The notes under the pieces were generated by a model that worked only from the letters and a program-made list of their open reading frames with translations, had not been told where the DNA came from and made no database searches. Source: CAWIVJ01 sp963839525 (GTDB lineage: Bacteria > Cyanobacteriota > Vampirovibrionia > Gastranaerophilales > Gastranaerophilaceae). Taken from it: a stretch of DNA of 64,000 bases. Shown one piece after another: positions 17,687 through 26,077 of the stretch. The position numbers were made by a program, and so were the translations under genes. The first letter of the stretch is position 1, and each line of letters starts with the position of its first letter. The stretch lies in assembly GCA_963839525.1 (NCBI GenBank), contig CAWIVJ010000023.1, forward strand, positions 62,001 to 126,000, read 5' to 3'.

Positions 17687-18456
17687 TATAAGTCTCCTTT
17701 GATTAAAAAATTCGGAGTTGTTTTAAGCTCTTGTTTTATTAACTCAAAAGTATTTTTAGCCGTTATTTTAACAATTTGCCCTTTTCCTAGGTTAACGGTC
17801 TGTGCCAAACTTGATTCTTTAGCTTTTTTATCAAACTTGGTAAAATCAGGTGAGTGATTTTTATTTTCCAAATCACATACAAAGTGATAAAAAGTTCTTT
17901 TTTCTTTTTTATCCCCATTTATAACAAATCCTTCAAAGCCTTTGTCCCAACGGTAAGGAACTTTTAATTCTCTTTCTACATAATGAACAAATGTTGAAGC
18001 TGAATCAAAATTAAAATTGAAAAAAATTCCGTCTTTTTTTAAAAATTTATCAAAAAAAGAATCCTTGCCAAATGAATAATCAGGAACTTTTTCGGTAAAA
18101 TATCGGGCATTTTTCCCTATTGCAACAACAGAAAAATTAGCATCTTCCGAACGAATGGACTCTTCATCATTTTTCATTAATTCTGAAAATAACCCGCAAA
18201 CCCCTGGAGTATTTTTAACATCAAAATTCTGTTTTTTACAAAAAGTGTAAGAAAACGTTGGACAAACTAAAGTTCCTTCTTTTCCTATAACCTCAAAAAT
18301 TACTTCTTTAAAAATTTTATAGTAATCTGTAGAGCTTTTTGCTTCATCAAGTTTTCCAAAAAATCCGATATTGCTGTGAGAAAATAAATTATTCCCCTTT
18401 GTGATTCCAAGATTTATAAGAGCTTTAATGATATCTTTTTTACAGTAATTAGCCAT
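17686..18456 (-). CDS. AAC(3)-family N-acyltransferase
   Basis: 256 residues. NLFSHSNIGFFG, GTLVCPTFSYTF, SEDANFSVVAIGK and ASTFVHYVERELKVPYRW match the aminoglycoside 3-N-acetyltransferase fold, with the His of STFVHYVE near residue 157 in the catalytic position. In polysaccharide and flagellin-glycan loci such proteins acylate amino sugars rather than antibiotics. An acyl carrier protein gene overlaps its start by eight bases, so acyl-ACP is a likely donor. It ends one base into the DUF4910 start. I do not read it as antibiotic resistance. Confidence 0.82.
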   Translation of the reverse strand: MANYCKKDIIKALINLGITKGNNLFSHSNIGFFGKLDEAKSSTDYYKIFKEVIFEVIGKEGTLVCPTFSYTFCKKQNFDVKNTPGVCGLFSELMKNDEESIRSEDANFSVVAIGKNARYFTEKVPDYSFGKDSFFDKFLKKDGIFFNFNFDSASTFVHYVERELKVPYRWDKGFEGFVINGDKKEKRTFYHFVCDLENKNHSPDFTKFDKKAKESSLAQTVNLGKGQIVKITAKNTFELIKQELKTTPNFLIKGDL

Positions 18457-18700
18457 TTATTTTTCCTCTAATTATTTTATAAAGACCGTTTATTGTTGCA
18501 AAGTCACGATTTTGGAATTCATCGTTTGAAAATGAAACACAAAACTTTTCTTCCATATCACTAATAAAATTTATAAATGAGAATGAGTCAATCCATTGTT
18601 GATTAAAATAATTTTCATCTAACATTGATTCAATAATATCTTTTGTAAAATCAGAATTTTCTACAAACCAATCAACTAACCATTCTCTTATATTTTCCAT
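18449..18700 (-). CDS. Acyl carrier protein
   Basis: 83 residues from ATG 18700, which has AAGGA eight bases upstream; the frame is open to 18745 but that extension lies in the preceding gene. IDSFSFINFISDMEEKF holds the likely phosphopantetheine serine S39 in DSF (the usual motif is DSL/DSM), followed by the acidic helix II. A dedicated carrier protein inside the pse operon, beside an AMP-ligase and an N-acyltransferase, implies that the acyl group is built and transferred as a thioester. It overlaps both neighbours. Confidence 0.85.
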   Translation of the reverse strand: MENIREWLVDWFVENSDFTKDIIESMLDENYFNQQWIDSFSFINFISDMEEKFCVSFSNDEFQNRDFATINGLYKIIRGKING

Positions 18701-19355
18701 TTTCACAATCCTTATATATACAAACTCGAGCGCTAGCGCCATCACACCCTTTTAATTTTAGCGGAAAAGCAATTAAATTCCAACCATTATAATCTTTTAC
18801 TTTATCAAGGTTTAAGTATTCCACTAAAATTATGTTATTTGACAAGAATTTTTTATGAATTCTTGAATCTTCACTGCTGCCGAGCTTTATTCTGCTGTCA
18901 TCAGGAGAAGGGGTATCCATACCTATTAATTTTACACATTTTTCCACTAAATAATCTGCTGCTTCATAACTAAAATAAGGGTAATCTTTGTAAAACTTGT
19001 CGATATTAAAGTTTTTTGTCCAACCGAAATTAAATATAACTTTTTCTGATAAATCAATTTTTTCAAGCATTTCAACAGTTACGCATTGATTTTCTTCAAG
19101 ATGGGAAAAATCTAAAATGTTTACTTTCCCGATTAATTCTTCAAGCGAAATTTCATCAATTGTTCGCCCGTCTTTTATAAAATGTGCGGGTGCATCCATA
19201 TGTGTTCCGCAGTGTGAGCCGAAAGTTAATTTTGTAGTGTTTCTGCCAACTTTATCGATTGTTCCCATTTGCATTAAATCTGTTTTACAATGCCAGGGGG
19301 CATTAAAAAAACTCATATCGTTTTCTATTGTATGTGTTAAATCAATTACCTGCAT
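18672..19355 (-). CDS. Cyclase-family metal-dependent hydrolase
   Basis: 227 residues from ATG 19355, which follows the stop of the methyltransferase gene by two bases. IDLTHTIENDMSFF at the start and SHCGTHMDAPAHF at 47-59 give the H-x-GTH-x-D-x-P-x-H metal motif of the cyclase/kynurenine-formamidase family (PF04199). IGMDTPSPDD and NLDKVKDYNGWNLIAFPLKL are also typical. Members hydrolyse amides or close small polyketide-like rings. Here it probably acts on the acid precursor or acyl thioester of the module. Confidence 0.82.
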   Translation of the reverse strand: MQVIDLTHTIENDMSFFNAPWHCKTDLMQMGTIDKVGRNTTKLTFGSHCGTHMDAPAHFIKDGRTIDEISLEELIGKVNILDFSHLEENQCVTVEMLEKIDLSEKVIFNFGWTKNFNIDKFYKDYPYFSYEAADYLVEKCVKLIGMDTPSPDDSRIKLGSSEDSRIHKKFLSNNIILVEYLNLDKVKDYNGWNLIAFPLKLKGCDGASARVCIYKDCENGKYKRMVS

Positions 19356-19357
19356 AA

Positions 19358-19693
19358 TTATTTCTTTCTGCAAACGGCTAAATGCCAATGATAATCAAAC
19401 CCGAAGCAATCATCATGGATTGAAGCAAACACAAAATCTTTAAAATATTCACTAAAGGACTCTTTAATCTCTGATTCGCTTGAAAACATTCTTAAAACTT
19501 CACCGTTTCTTATATTAAAAGGGTCATTTTTAATAATTCTGTAACCTTTTTTGAGTTCTTCACTGTCTTTATAAATAAAACAAGTTGATTTTGGAATAGA
19601 TAATATTAAATAACCGTCTTTTTTTAAAACTCTTGCAAATTCTTTTACATATTCCTGAAAATCTGTTTTATTGCCCATGTTAATAACATGCAT
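19358..19693 (-). pseudogene. SAM methyltransferase, C-terminal part after frameshift
   Basis: From MGNKTDFQEYVKEFARVLKK onward this is the second half of a class I methyltransferase (VLKKDGYLILSIP, FDYHWHLAVCRKK). The true joining point is at about 19685: the N-terminal frame reads WNACY then stops in TATTAACATGGGC. With one A removed (TATTACATGGGC) it reads CYYMGNKTDF without a break. The apparent MHVIN start is therefore an artefact of the shift. Confidence 0.85.
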
Positions 19694-20057
19694 TCCAAGA
19701 AAGCATATAGTCTATTTCTTCATTTTCAAAAGGAATATTATCATTTGTCCCTTGTCTTATATCGTGTTCTTGAATTCCCGCTCTTAAAAGATTAGATTTA
19801 ATTTTTTCAATAATTTCGTCAGTAATCTCAACTCCGCAAATATCAAATCCTACAGATTTTGCAAGAATTAAATTTCTACCGTCACCACAACCCATATCCA
19901 GAATTTTTTTACCGATAAAATCCTGTTTGTTTAAATTTAATTTAGGGAATTTACCTTTTAAAATTCTGATTACATATTCACTCGGATAAGCAGTATCCTT
20001 GCCTTTAAATACTTGTGTCCATTCTTTTTTTGCGTTATATTCTTTTAAATTTGTCAT
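19680..20057 (-). pseudogene. SAM methyltransferase, N-terminal part before frameshift
   Basis: EYNAKKEWTQVFKGKDTAYPSEYVIR followed by KKILDMGCGDGRNLILAK (SAM site, residues 48-65), ICGVEITDEII and NIPFENEEIDYMLSWNACY are the first two thirds of a class I methyltransferase. The frame then meets TAA because of one extra A; the rest is encoded at 19358-19690 in the next frame. A methyltransferase is expected in a pathway to an O-methylated acyl group. The break is not in a homopolymer, so ordinary slippage does not explain it. It may be a real mutation, an on/off variant or an assembly error. Confidence 0.85.
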
Positions 20058-20059
20058 AT

Positions 20060-20698
20060 TTATTTCCTCAATATTTCTATTATTTCTACAATTTCATTAT
20101 CATCTCTTTGAGTAAAAAATATTTTCACATTTTTACCATTTACAGTAAGTTCTTCTATGTCAGTTGTCTTAAATCCGTTATTTTTAAGAACCTCTTTTTC
20201 CTTTTGAGCCGAATTTGTAATTAAAGCAAGACAATTATAATTCTTGTCATCAAGATAATATTTATTTTTCTCATTATAGTTCAAATAAATATAAAAATCA
20301 TTTGGGTTTAATATTGAAAAAAATTTTAACTCATGCATATTATCAATTATTTGAGTGAATGAAAAACCTAATAACTTAAAAAAATCAACAGATTTTTCTA
20401 TATTGTCAGTATTTATAATAATTTTGTTAAAATATTTTTCCATACTATATGGGCGAATAAAACCTTCTTGATTATTGGTAAAGCCGTGGTCTAAAAGCTC
20501 AATGCTATAAGAATTATCTTTTGTCATCAGCGAAAGATTATGAGTGGATTGAAATTTATGTAAAAAATCTTTTTTTATCGTTAAATTTAACAGATTTTTT
20601 TCTAAGAAAACTAAGTTATAACCTGATTTTTCAAAGTTCTTTATTTCTGATTCAATATCTAAAGTTGAATAAGCAATATGATCAATTTTAATTATCAT
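20060..20698 (-). CDS. VOC-superfamily protein (glyoxalase-like, two repeats)
   Basis: 212 residues. IIKIDHIAYSTLDIESEIKNFEKSGY opens the first beta-alpha-beta-beta-beta module; FNKIIINTDNIEKSVDFFKLLGF opens the second, ending in VKIFFTQRDDNEIVEIIE. This is the vicinal-oxygen-chelate fold of glyoxalases, epimerases such as methylmalonyl-CoA epimerase, and dioxygenases. Metal ligands such as the first His (KIDHIA) and the last Glu (EIVEIIE) are visible. It overlaps the AMP-ligase by 11 bases. A role as epimerase or isomerase on an alpha-substituted acyl intermediate is possible but not shown. Confidence 0.75.
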   Translation of the reverse strand: MIIKIDHIAYSTLDIESEIKNFEKSGYNLVFLEKNLLNLTIKKDFLHKFQSTHNLSLMTKDNSYSIELLDHGFTNNQEGFIRPYSMEKYFNKIIINTDNIEKSVDFFKLLGFSFTQIIDNMHELKFFSILNPNDFYIYLNYNEKNKYYLDDKNYNCLALITNSAQKEKEVLKNNGFKTTDIEELTVNGKNVKIFFTQRDDNEIVEIIEILRK

Positions 20699-22094
20699 TA
20701 TATTCCTTTTTTAATTTTATTTTATCGGTTTTACCGTTAATATTTTTAGGGATTTCATCCAGTTTGCAAAATGTATCTATTGAATAATCCTTTCCAAGGT
20801 TTTTAACAATTGAAGAATTCAATTCTTTTTTTATCGCATCATCAAAATTATCAGACACATAAAAACACGCTATTTTTTCTCCCAAAATATTATCTTTTAA
20901 ACCGATAATTACAACTTCATCAAAGTATTTACTTATAAAATTTTCTACTCTTTTAGGGCTTATATTAACCCCGCCTTTTATTATTATGTCTTTTTTACGA
21001 CCTAAAATAACTAAAAATTCATCTTTAATTATCCCTAAATCGCCCGTTGAGAAAAATCCGTTATCTAATTTTGTATCATAATTTAAATATTTTAAAAACA
21101 TCCATGGAGTCCTTACGGAAATTTCATCATCTTCTTCCAATTTTAGTTCAACAGAATTCAATACTTTTCCAACAGCACCTGCTTTGGTATTTTTAGGGTA
21201 ATTTGTCGATAAAAATAATGTTTCCGAAAGCCCGTAACTTTCAAAAAGATTAAAACCGTATTTTTGTTCAAAATTCTTTTTCAAATTCACATCTAACGGT
21301 GCTGTACCAATGCAAGCGGTTATTTTTCTATTTTTAGTATACCCAACACCTTCCTTCCCTCTATCCAGTTTCATTAAAAGAGAAACAAATGTTGGATTAA
21401 ACCAAAATGAATTAACATTATATTTTATAATTTTTTGCCAAAAATTTATTGCAGTTGCAATGGATAATCTTTCCGAAACTATAATTTTAGCTTCAAAAAT
21501 CATTGGCATTATAAACAAATTGAGAATTCCAGCCATGTAAGCCATCGGGAAATTATGATAAAAAATATTTTTTCCGTTAAACTTGAATTTATTTCCAAAA
21601 TCCAAAGCGCTTAAAACAAGGTTTGAAAAAGAGTGAACAATTCCTTTAGGTTCACCTGTAGAGCCGGAAGTAAATGTGATTAAAAAGGGTGTGTTAAAAT
21701 CGATTTTTTCAAAAATGGTTTCTGAATAGTCATTTTGTTCATAAGATATTTTTTCTAAATCCTTTATTGTAAGAATAATTTTAGAATTTGTTATACAAAT
21801 CAAATCCTGAATCTCTTTTTCACCTTTTAATGAATCAATGGGAGCAATAACTGACCCCAAAAAAAGGTTTGCAATGTACAAAGCAAGCGAATAAATTGAA
21901 TTTTCACAAATATAAGAAATTGTATCTTTGGGTTTTATTTCCTGCTTTTTTAAAAATTTTAAAATAGACAATGATAGATTTAAAAACTCACCGTAAGTAT
22001 ATTTTTTTTCGCTAATTGAATCACTTATAAAATATTCATTTTTCTCATTTATGAATAAAGCTTTAAGTTTTTCTTTTATCTCAATTTTGTTCAT
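20688..22094 (-). CDS. AMP-forming acyl/aminoacyl ligase
   Basis: About 468 residues from ATG 22094 (NKIEIKEKLKALF). The frame is open to 22169, but that extension would overlap the aldolase gene by 89 bases. TFTSGSTGEPKGIVHSF near residues 140-156 is the ATP-binding P-loop of ANL adenylating enzymes. FESYGLSET, STGDLGIIKDEFLVILGRKKDIII and NINGKTDKIKLKKEY (C-terminal catalytic lysine region) are complete. It should adenylate an organic acid and load it onto the carrier protein at 18449-18700. As I recall, the C. jejuni glycan locus has a comparable amino-acid/acid-activating gene. Confidence 0.87.
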   Translation of the reverse strand: MNKIEIKEKLKALFINEKNEYFISDSISEKKYTYGEFLNLSLSILKFLKKQEIKPKDTISYICENSIYSLALYIANLFLGSVIAPIDSLKGEKEIQDLICITNSKIILTIKDLEKISYEQNDYSETIFEKIDFNTPFLITFTSGSTGEPKGIVHSFSNLVLSALDFGNKFKFNGKNIFYHNFPMAYMAGILNLFIMPMIFEAKIIVSERLSIATAINFWQKIIKYNVNSFWFNPTFVSLLMKLDRGKEGVGYTKNRKITACIGTAPLDVNLKKNFEQKYGFNLFESYGLSETLFLSTNYPKNTKAGAVGKVLNSVELKLEEDDEISVRTPWMFLKYLNYDTKLDNGFFSTGDLGIIKDEFLVILGRKKDIIIKGGVNISPKRVENFISKYFDEVVIIGLKDNILGEKIACFYVSDNFDDAIKKELNSSIVKNLGKDYSIDTFCKLDEIPKNINGKTDKIKLKKEYNDN

Positions 22095-23139
22095 GCCCAA
22101 AATACCTGTTAAAATTATATTGTCCCACTGTCTCTGACTTCTGTAACTTAATTTTCCGAGCAAGTTCATCTAATAATTCTTCATCGATATCAATTTTATT
22201 AAATTTACAATTCTCAATTATTAAAAGTAAGGGATTAATATTATATTTTTCACAATATTTTTGAATATATCCCATATAACTTGAATGAAAATCAGCAAAA
22301 CCTGAAACAATATCAAGGGGTTGTCTTCCTATATTGGTTAAAAGAGGGATAATATACTTATGACCTATTTCCATAAGTTTAATATAATCAATATCTAATT
22401 TGTAATTTTTCTTTATTAAAGCAGCAACTAAAAGTTCTGTAGCCGCATTTCCCGAACTTCTGCCAAGCCCTTGTAATGAAGAATCCACAAAATCCATTCC
22501 CATCTCAATTGCTTCAAGATTATTAGCAACAGCCAATCCCAGATTATCGTGTGCATGAAAACCCACAGAAATTTTGCTCACTTTTCTAATGGCATCATAA
22601 TATTTTTTTAAATCTTCTTTAAACATTCCACCTGAAGAATCTACAATATAAATTCCGTCAGCACCATAGTTTTCTGAAAGTTTAACTTTTTGAGCAAATT
22701 CATTGGGAGGCAAAGCATAGGATTTCATATAATTTGCGAAGACTTCAATACCTCTATTCTTAGCTTTTTTTATAAATTTTTCAGATTTCTCAACCTCTGT
22801 AGCATTAGTTCCTATTCTAATAAATTTTATACCTGCATCTATTGCCATATCAACATCTTCAAGGCGAGCAATGTCTGGAATGCAAAAGACTCCGATTTTT
22901 GCATTCTTAGAATCTTTTACGGCTGACAGAATATATTCTTTATCCGTTTGTATTGATTGACCGTATCCGCAATTTGAAGCATTAAGTCCAACACCATGGG
23001 CAACTTCAATATATTTAACCCCTGCTTTTTCAAGTTCTCTGCTTATTAAATATGTTTGAGTAGAAGTAAAAGCAAAATTTATGGCATAGCTTCCATCCCT
23101 TAATGTTGTATCAATAATCTTAAATTGTGAATTTAACAT
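22081..23139 (-). CDS. HMGL-like aldolase (4-hydroxy-2-oxovalerate aldolase type)
   Basis: 352 residues. FKIIDTTLRDGSYAINF at 6-22, VKYIEVAHGVGLNASN, IGVFCIPDIARLED, GADGIYIVDSSGGM, ISVGFHAHDNLGLAVANNLEAIEMG and VDSSLQGLGRSSGNAATELL are the DmpG/MhpE-type motifs, including the metal-binding Asp and the HAHDN His pair. Such enzymes cleave or form 4-hydroxy-2-oxo acids. No partner acetaldehyde dehydrogenase gene is near, so a biosynthetic aldol step feeding the AMP-ligase seems more likely than catabolism. It directly follows pseB by one base. Confidence 0.87.
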   Translation of the reverse strand: MLNSQFKIIDTTLRDGSYAINFAFTSTQTYLISRELEKAGVKYIEVAHGVGLNASNCGYGQSIQTDKEYILSAVKDSKNAKIGVFCIPDIARLEDVDMAIDAGIKFIRIGTNATEVEKSEKFIKKAKNRGIEVFANYMKSYALPPNEFAQKVKLSENYGADGIYIVDSSGGMFKEDLKKYYDAIRKVSKISVGFHAHDNLGLAVANNLEAIEMGMDFVDSSLQGLGRSSGNAATELLVAALIKKNYKLDIDYIKLMEIGHKYIIPLLTNIGRQPLDIVSGFADFHSSYMGYIQKYCEKYNINPLLLIIENCKFNKIDIDEELLDELARKIKLQKSETVGQYNFNRYFGHEQN

Positions 23140-23140
23140 T

Positions 23141-24133
23141 TTAAATCTCGCTAATTAATTTTCTCATATCTTCAACAGAAAGCCATTTATCATTATTTCC
23201 GCTATGATATTCAAAATCTGCGGCAACCGGTTTACCTTTCGGGTATTTATGCATGATATTTTCAAATTTAATTTCGGGTAAAATAATATAATACTTATCA
23301 AATTCAAGAGTGTTTCTTGCATCTTCTTTTGTAATCATTTGTTCATGAATTTTTTCACCCGGTCTGATTCCGATTTCATTGATTATCAAATTAGGAGCTA
23401 TTGCTTTTGCCAAATCAAGCATCCGCATTGAAGGAATTTTTTTTACATAAAGTTCTCCGCCTTGCATATTTTCAATGGCTTCTAAGACCATTTCAACGGC
23501 CTGTTCAAGCTTTAACCAGAATCTCGTCATATTAATATCAGTTATTGGAAGATCTTTTGCCCCTTCATCAACAAGTTTTTTAAAGAATGGAATAACAGAG
23601 CCCCTTGAACCTGCAACATTACCGTATCTTACAACAGCAAATCGCGTATCTCTGTGACCAACATAAGCGTTTCCTGCTATAAATAGTTTATCAGAACATA
23701 ATTTTGTAGCCCCATATAAATTTATAGGAGCACAAGCTTTATCTGTTGAAAGAGCTACAACTTTTTTTACACCTTTGTCTAATGCTACATCAATTATATT
23801 TTGTGCTCCCATAATATTAGTTTTAACAGCTTCAAAAGGGTTATATTCACATGCCGGAACCTGTTTTAGGGCAGCGGCATGGATTATATAATCAACACAT
23901 TCAAAAGCTCTGTATAACCTTTCTTTATCCCTAACATCTCCTATAAAAAATCTCAGTTTCTCACTGTAAGGTTTAAATTCAGGCATGCTTTGCATAGCAA
24001 ATTGTTTATATTCATCCCTTGAAAAAACTATAACTTTTTTAATGTCAGGATATTTTTCCAATATAGTTTTAATAAATTCTTTACCAAAACTTCCCGTTCC
24101 GCCTGTAACTAATACTGTTTTTCCATTTAACAT
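23141..24133 (-). CDS. pseB: UDP-N-acetylglucosamine 4,6-dehydratase (inverting)
   Basis: 330 residues, first step of pseudaminic acid synthesis. VLVTGGTGSFGKEF at 7-20 binds the nucleotide; FSRDEYKQFAM, YIIHAAALKQVPACEYNPFEAVKTNI, LSTDKACAPINLYGATK (Y-x-x-x-K motif) and VRYGNVAGSRGSVIPFF are diagnostic of PseB/FlaA1. It is the first gene of the operon that runs to at least 12414. GGTG lies just upstream of ATG 24133, and an extended -10 element is found at 24163-24170. Confidence 0.95.
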   Translation of the reverse strand: MLNGKTVLVTGGTGSFGKEFIKTILEKYPDIKKVIVFSRDEYKQFAMQSMPEFKPYSEKLRFFIGDVRDKERLYRAFECVDYIIHAAALKQVPACEYNPFEAVKTNIMGAQNIIDVALDKGVKKVVALSTDKACAPINLYGATKLCSDKLFIAGNAYVGHRDTRFAVVRYGNVAGSRGSVIPFFKKLVDEGAKDLPITDINMTRFWLKLEQAVEMVLEAIENMQGGELYVKKIPSMRMLDLAKAIAPNLIINEIGIRPGEKIHEQMITKEDARNTLEFDKYYIILPEIKFENIMHKYPKGKPVAADFEYHSGNNDKWLSVEDMRKLISEI

Positions 24134-24155
24134 ACTTTCACCATTGTTTTTTTAA

Positions 24156-24170
24156 TAAAACAATTCTACC
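24156..24170 (-). promoter_or_regulatory. Candidate extended -10 promoter of the pse operon
   Basis: On the minus strand TGGTAGAAT (TG-n-TAGAAT; hexamer at 24163-24168) lies about 30 bases before ATG 24133. No good -35 box stands 17 bases further up, which suits an extended -10 promoter. It is the only promoter-like element I see before pseB. Confidence 0.45.
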
Positions 24171-24189
24171 ACAAAATATTTTCTGAATA

Positions 24190-24380
24190 TAATCTTGCAA
24201 AAATCATGTACTTTCCAGTACATTTCTTTATCTAAATTTGCATATGTTTTTTTAAATCTTATATGGTTTTATTATGTGAAATCTGTCTATAACTATTTCA
24301 GCACAAGAGATTATATCTCTTGACTCACATAATATCTTCTGGTTTGATTTTTGTACCTTTTTTCATGTGTAATCTGTCCT
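24190..24380 (-). mobile_element. Probable remnant of an ISL3-type transposase
   Basis: Minus-strand codons read AEIVIDRFHIIKPYKI, then stop. This closely resembles the DRFH motif stretch of ISL3-family transposases. About 130 bases before it a similar sequence (GACAGATTACACATGAAAAA against GACAGATTTCACATAATAAA) occurs, and KEMYWKVHDF after it may be the following YWK region in another frame. Stops and frame changes show that it is decayed. No terminal repeats were identified, so the limits are approximate. Confidence 0.4.
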
Positions 24381-24458
24381 TTCTAAATTATTTTTCGTAC
24401 TAACACGCTTCGCTATGTAGACAGGCTCACTAGGCTCATTTTAAATTCGTCAGTTCGC

Positions 24459-24490
24459 TTTGTCCAAAACTAAAATTAGTTTTGGACAAA
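24459..24490. repeat. 15-bp perfect inverted repeat
   Basis: TTTGTCCAAAACTAA, two bases, then TTAGTTTTGGACAAA: 15 paired bases with a two-base centre, 56 bases after the stop of the phosphoribosyltransferase gene. No T-run follows on the minus strand (next bases GCGAAC), so it is not a textbook intrinsic terminator. It may be an insertion-sequence end or a protein site. The rest of 24380-24545 holds no open frame that I can support. Confidence 0.85.
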
Positions 24491-24545
24491 TTATACGTGG
24501 GTAGGACATAAACTATTAATGAATGTAGAATGGTAACTTATCCTG

Positions 24546-25190
24546 TTATTTAACCTTTGTTTTTGCTTTTCGAATTAAGTCTATAACCTCTTCATCGGTT
24601 GTTTGTTCAAAGTTATTGTAGTAAGCGCCAACTGCATAAAAGTCATATGGTTGATGAATACATATAAAATCATCAACTTCATTTTGAAATTTAGCAGAAG
24701 CTTCAGGAGGACAAATTGGAACAGCGAGAATAATTTTCTTTGGGTTCATACTTTTAATAGAAAGTATTGCCGCTTTAGTACTCACCCCTGTAGCAATTCC
24801 ATCATCTACTAAAATAACGGTCTTTTCTTTCACATCAAAAGGAGGTAAATCTTTACGGTAAAGATTTGTTCTTCTGTCCATTTCTATTGTTTCTTTTTTT
24901 ATAGTTCGCTCAATTTCAAAAATAGGAATCCCTAAGCGGTTTATCGATTCATAGTTTAGCAAACGGATTCCATTAGGAGCAATTGCTCCTACACCAAATT
25001 CGGGCTGAAAAGGCGCACCTATTTTTCTTGGTGCAATTATATCCAATGAGGCTCTTAGTATTCTTGCTACTTCATAGCCAATAACAACACCTCCTCTTGG
25101 TAAAGCTATAATAATAGGGTTTTCATTTATATATTTTTTTAATTTTTTTGCAAGTTGCTGTCCTGCGTCATATCTATCTTTATAAAGCAT
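24546..25190 (-). CDS. Phosphoribosyltransferase-domain protein
   Basis: 214 residues from ATG 25190, which has AAGGAA upstream; the frame is open to TTG 25208. IIIALPRGGVVIGYEVARIL and TVILVDDGIATGVSTKAAI carry the PRPP-binding DDGIATG motif of type I phosphoribosyltransferases. IGAPFQPEFGVGAI is typical of the stand-alone family often paired with, or fused to, a dienelactone-hydrolase-like enzyme, as it is paired here with the gene 23 bases upstream. The substrate of this family is unknown. The two genes form a small operon. Confidence 0.85.
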   Translation of the reverse strand: MLYKDRYDAGQQLAKKLKKYINENPIIIALPRGGVVIGYEVARILRASLDIIAPRKIGAPFQPEFGVGAIAPNGIRLLNYESINRLGIPIFEIERTIKKETIEMDRRTNLYRKDLPPFDVKEKTVILVDDGIATGVSTKAAILSIKSMNPKKIILAVPICPPEASAKFQNEVDDFICIHQPYDFYAVGAYYNNFEQTTDEEVIDLIRKAKTKVK

Positions 25191-25213
25191 TTTTATTTCC
25201 TTAACCAATTCTT

Positions 25214-25876
25214 TTATTCTTCTTCGATTTGAGGACTAAAGAACTTTGCAAACCACTTTTTTGCTTGCATTGAAACTTCCTCTAAAGTTCCAGGTTCTTC
25301 AAAAAGATGTGTAGCATTGGGAATTAAAGACAATTGCTTTACACACCCGATTTTTTTTAATGCAAACTCATTTGCTTCAATAACAAAATCATCATTTTCA
25401 CCAACAATTAACAATATTGGAGCTCTCAGTTCAAATAACTGTGAACCTGCAAGGTCAACCCGTCCGCCGCGAGAAACAATAACAGAAACATTATTTTTCT
25501 CTTTAACGGCAGCTTTTATAGCTGCGGCAGCTCCCGTACTTGCTCCAAAATACCCTATTTTTAAATTTTTTGTTTCTTCATTTTCTTTCAGCCAATGAGT
25601 TATTTTAACCAGTCTTTCTGATAATAAATCTATATCAAATCTTTTTTCATAATTTAAATCTTCCACTTTAGTTAATAAGTCTACTAAAAGAGTTGCCATA
25701 TTGCCTTCCCGTAATACTTTGGCAACATAATTGTTTCTTGGACTGAATCTGCTGCTTCCACTTCCATGTGCAAATAAAACCAGTCCTGATGCATTTTTAG
25801 GAATAATAAGTTCTCCTTCAACAATTATTGAATTCACTCTAATACTTACAGTTTTTTTTATTTCTTTTTCTAACAT
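25214..25876 (-). CDS. Alpha/beta hydrolase (dienelactone-hydrolase-like)
   Basis: About 220 residues from ATG 25876, with GGAG nine bases upstream; an in-frame ATG at 25906 lacks such a site. ASGLVLFAHGSGSSRFSPRN is the oxyanion region, IGYFGASTGAAAAI holds the nucleophile Ser in G-x-S-x-G, LLIVGENDDFV the acid and PNATHLFEEPG the His. These hydrolases are repeatedly found beside or fused to phosphoribosyltransferases of the type encoded downstream, which suggests a shared but unknown reaction, perhaps in stress survival. Confidence 0.87.
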   Translation of the reverse strand: MLEKEIKKTVSIRVNSIIVEGELIIPKNASGLVLFAHGSGSSRFSPRNNYVAKVLREGNMATLLVDLLTKVEDLNYEKRFDIDLLSERLVKITHWLKENEETKNLKIGYFGASTGAAAAIKAAVKEKNNVSVIVSRGGRVDLAGSQLFELRAPILLIVGENDDFVIEANEFALKKIGCVKQLSLIPNATHLFEEPGTLEEVSMQAKKWFAKFFSPQIEEE

Positions 25877-26077
25877 TTTATAAAACTCCATTTTTGCATT
25901 TAGCATAATAAGGTAAAGGTCATATTTTTAAATTCTACCAATGGGGAATAAATAAGCTTATGGAAAAATTTAACTATTTTAGGCAATGTATAAACATATA
26001 TATTTTTCTAAAATATATTTAATTATTTTTGTATTAAAAAAATAGCATTGTGAAATAAAAATGGAGAAAAATATATT

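Noticed and set aside
17686..18456. Aminoglycoside resistance gene
   Set aside because: The AAC(3)-like protein is embedded in a sugar-modification operon beside an acyl carrier protein; sugar N-acylation is the better reading.
24459..24490. Intrinsic terminator of the phosphoribosyltransferase gene
   Set aside because: No T-run follows the stem on the minus strand, so it was listed as an inverted repeat instead.
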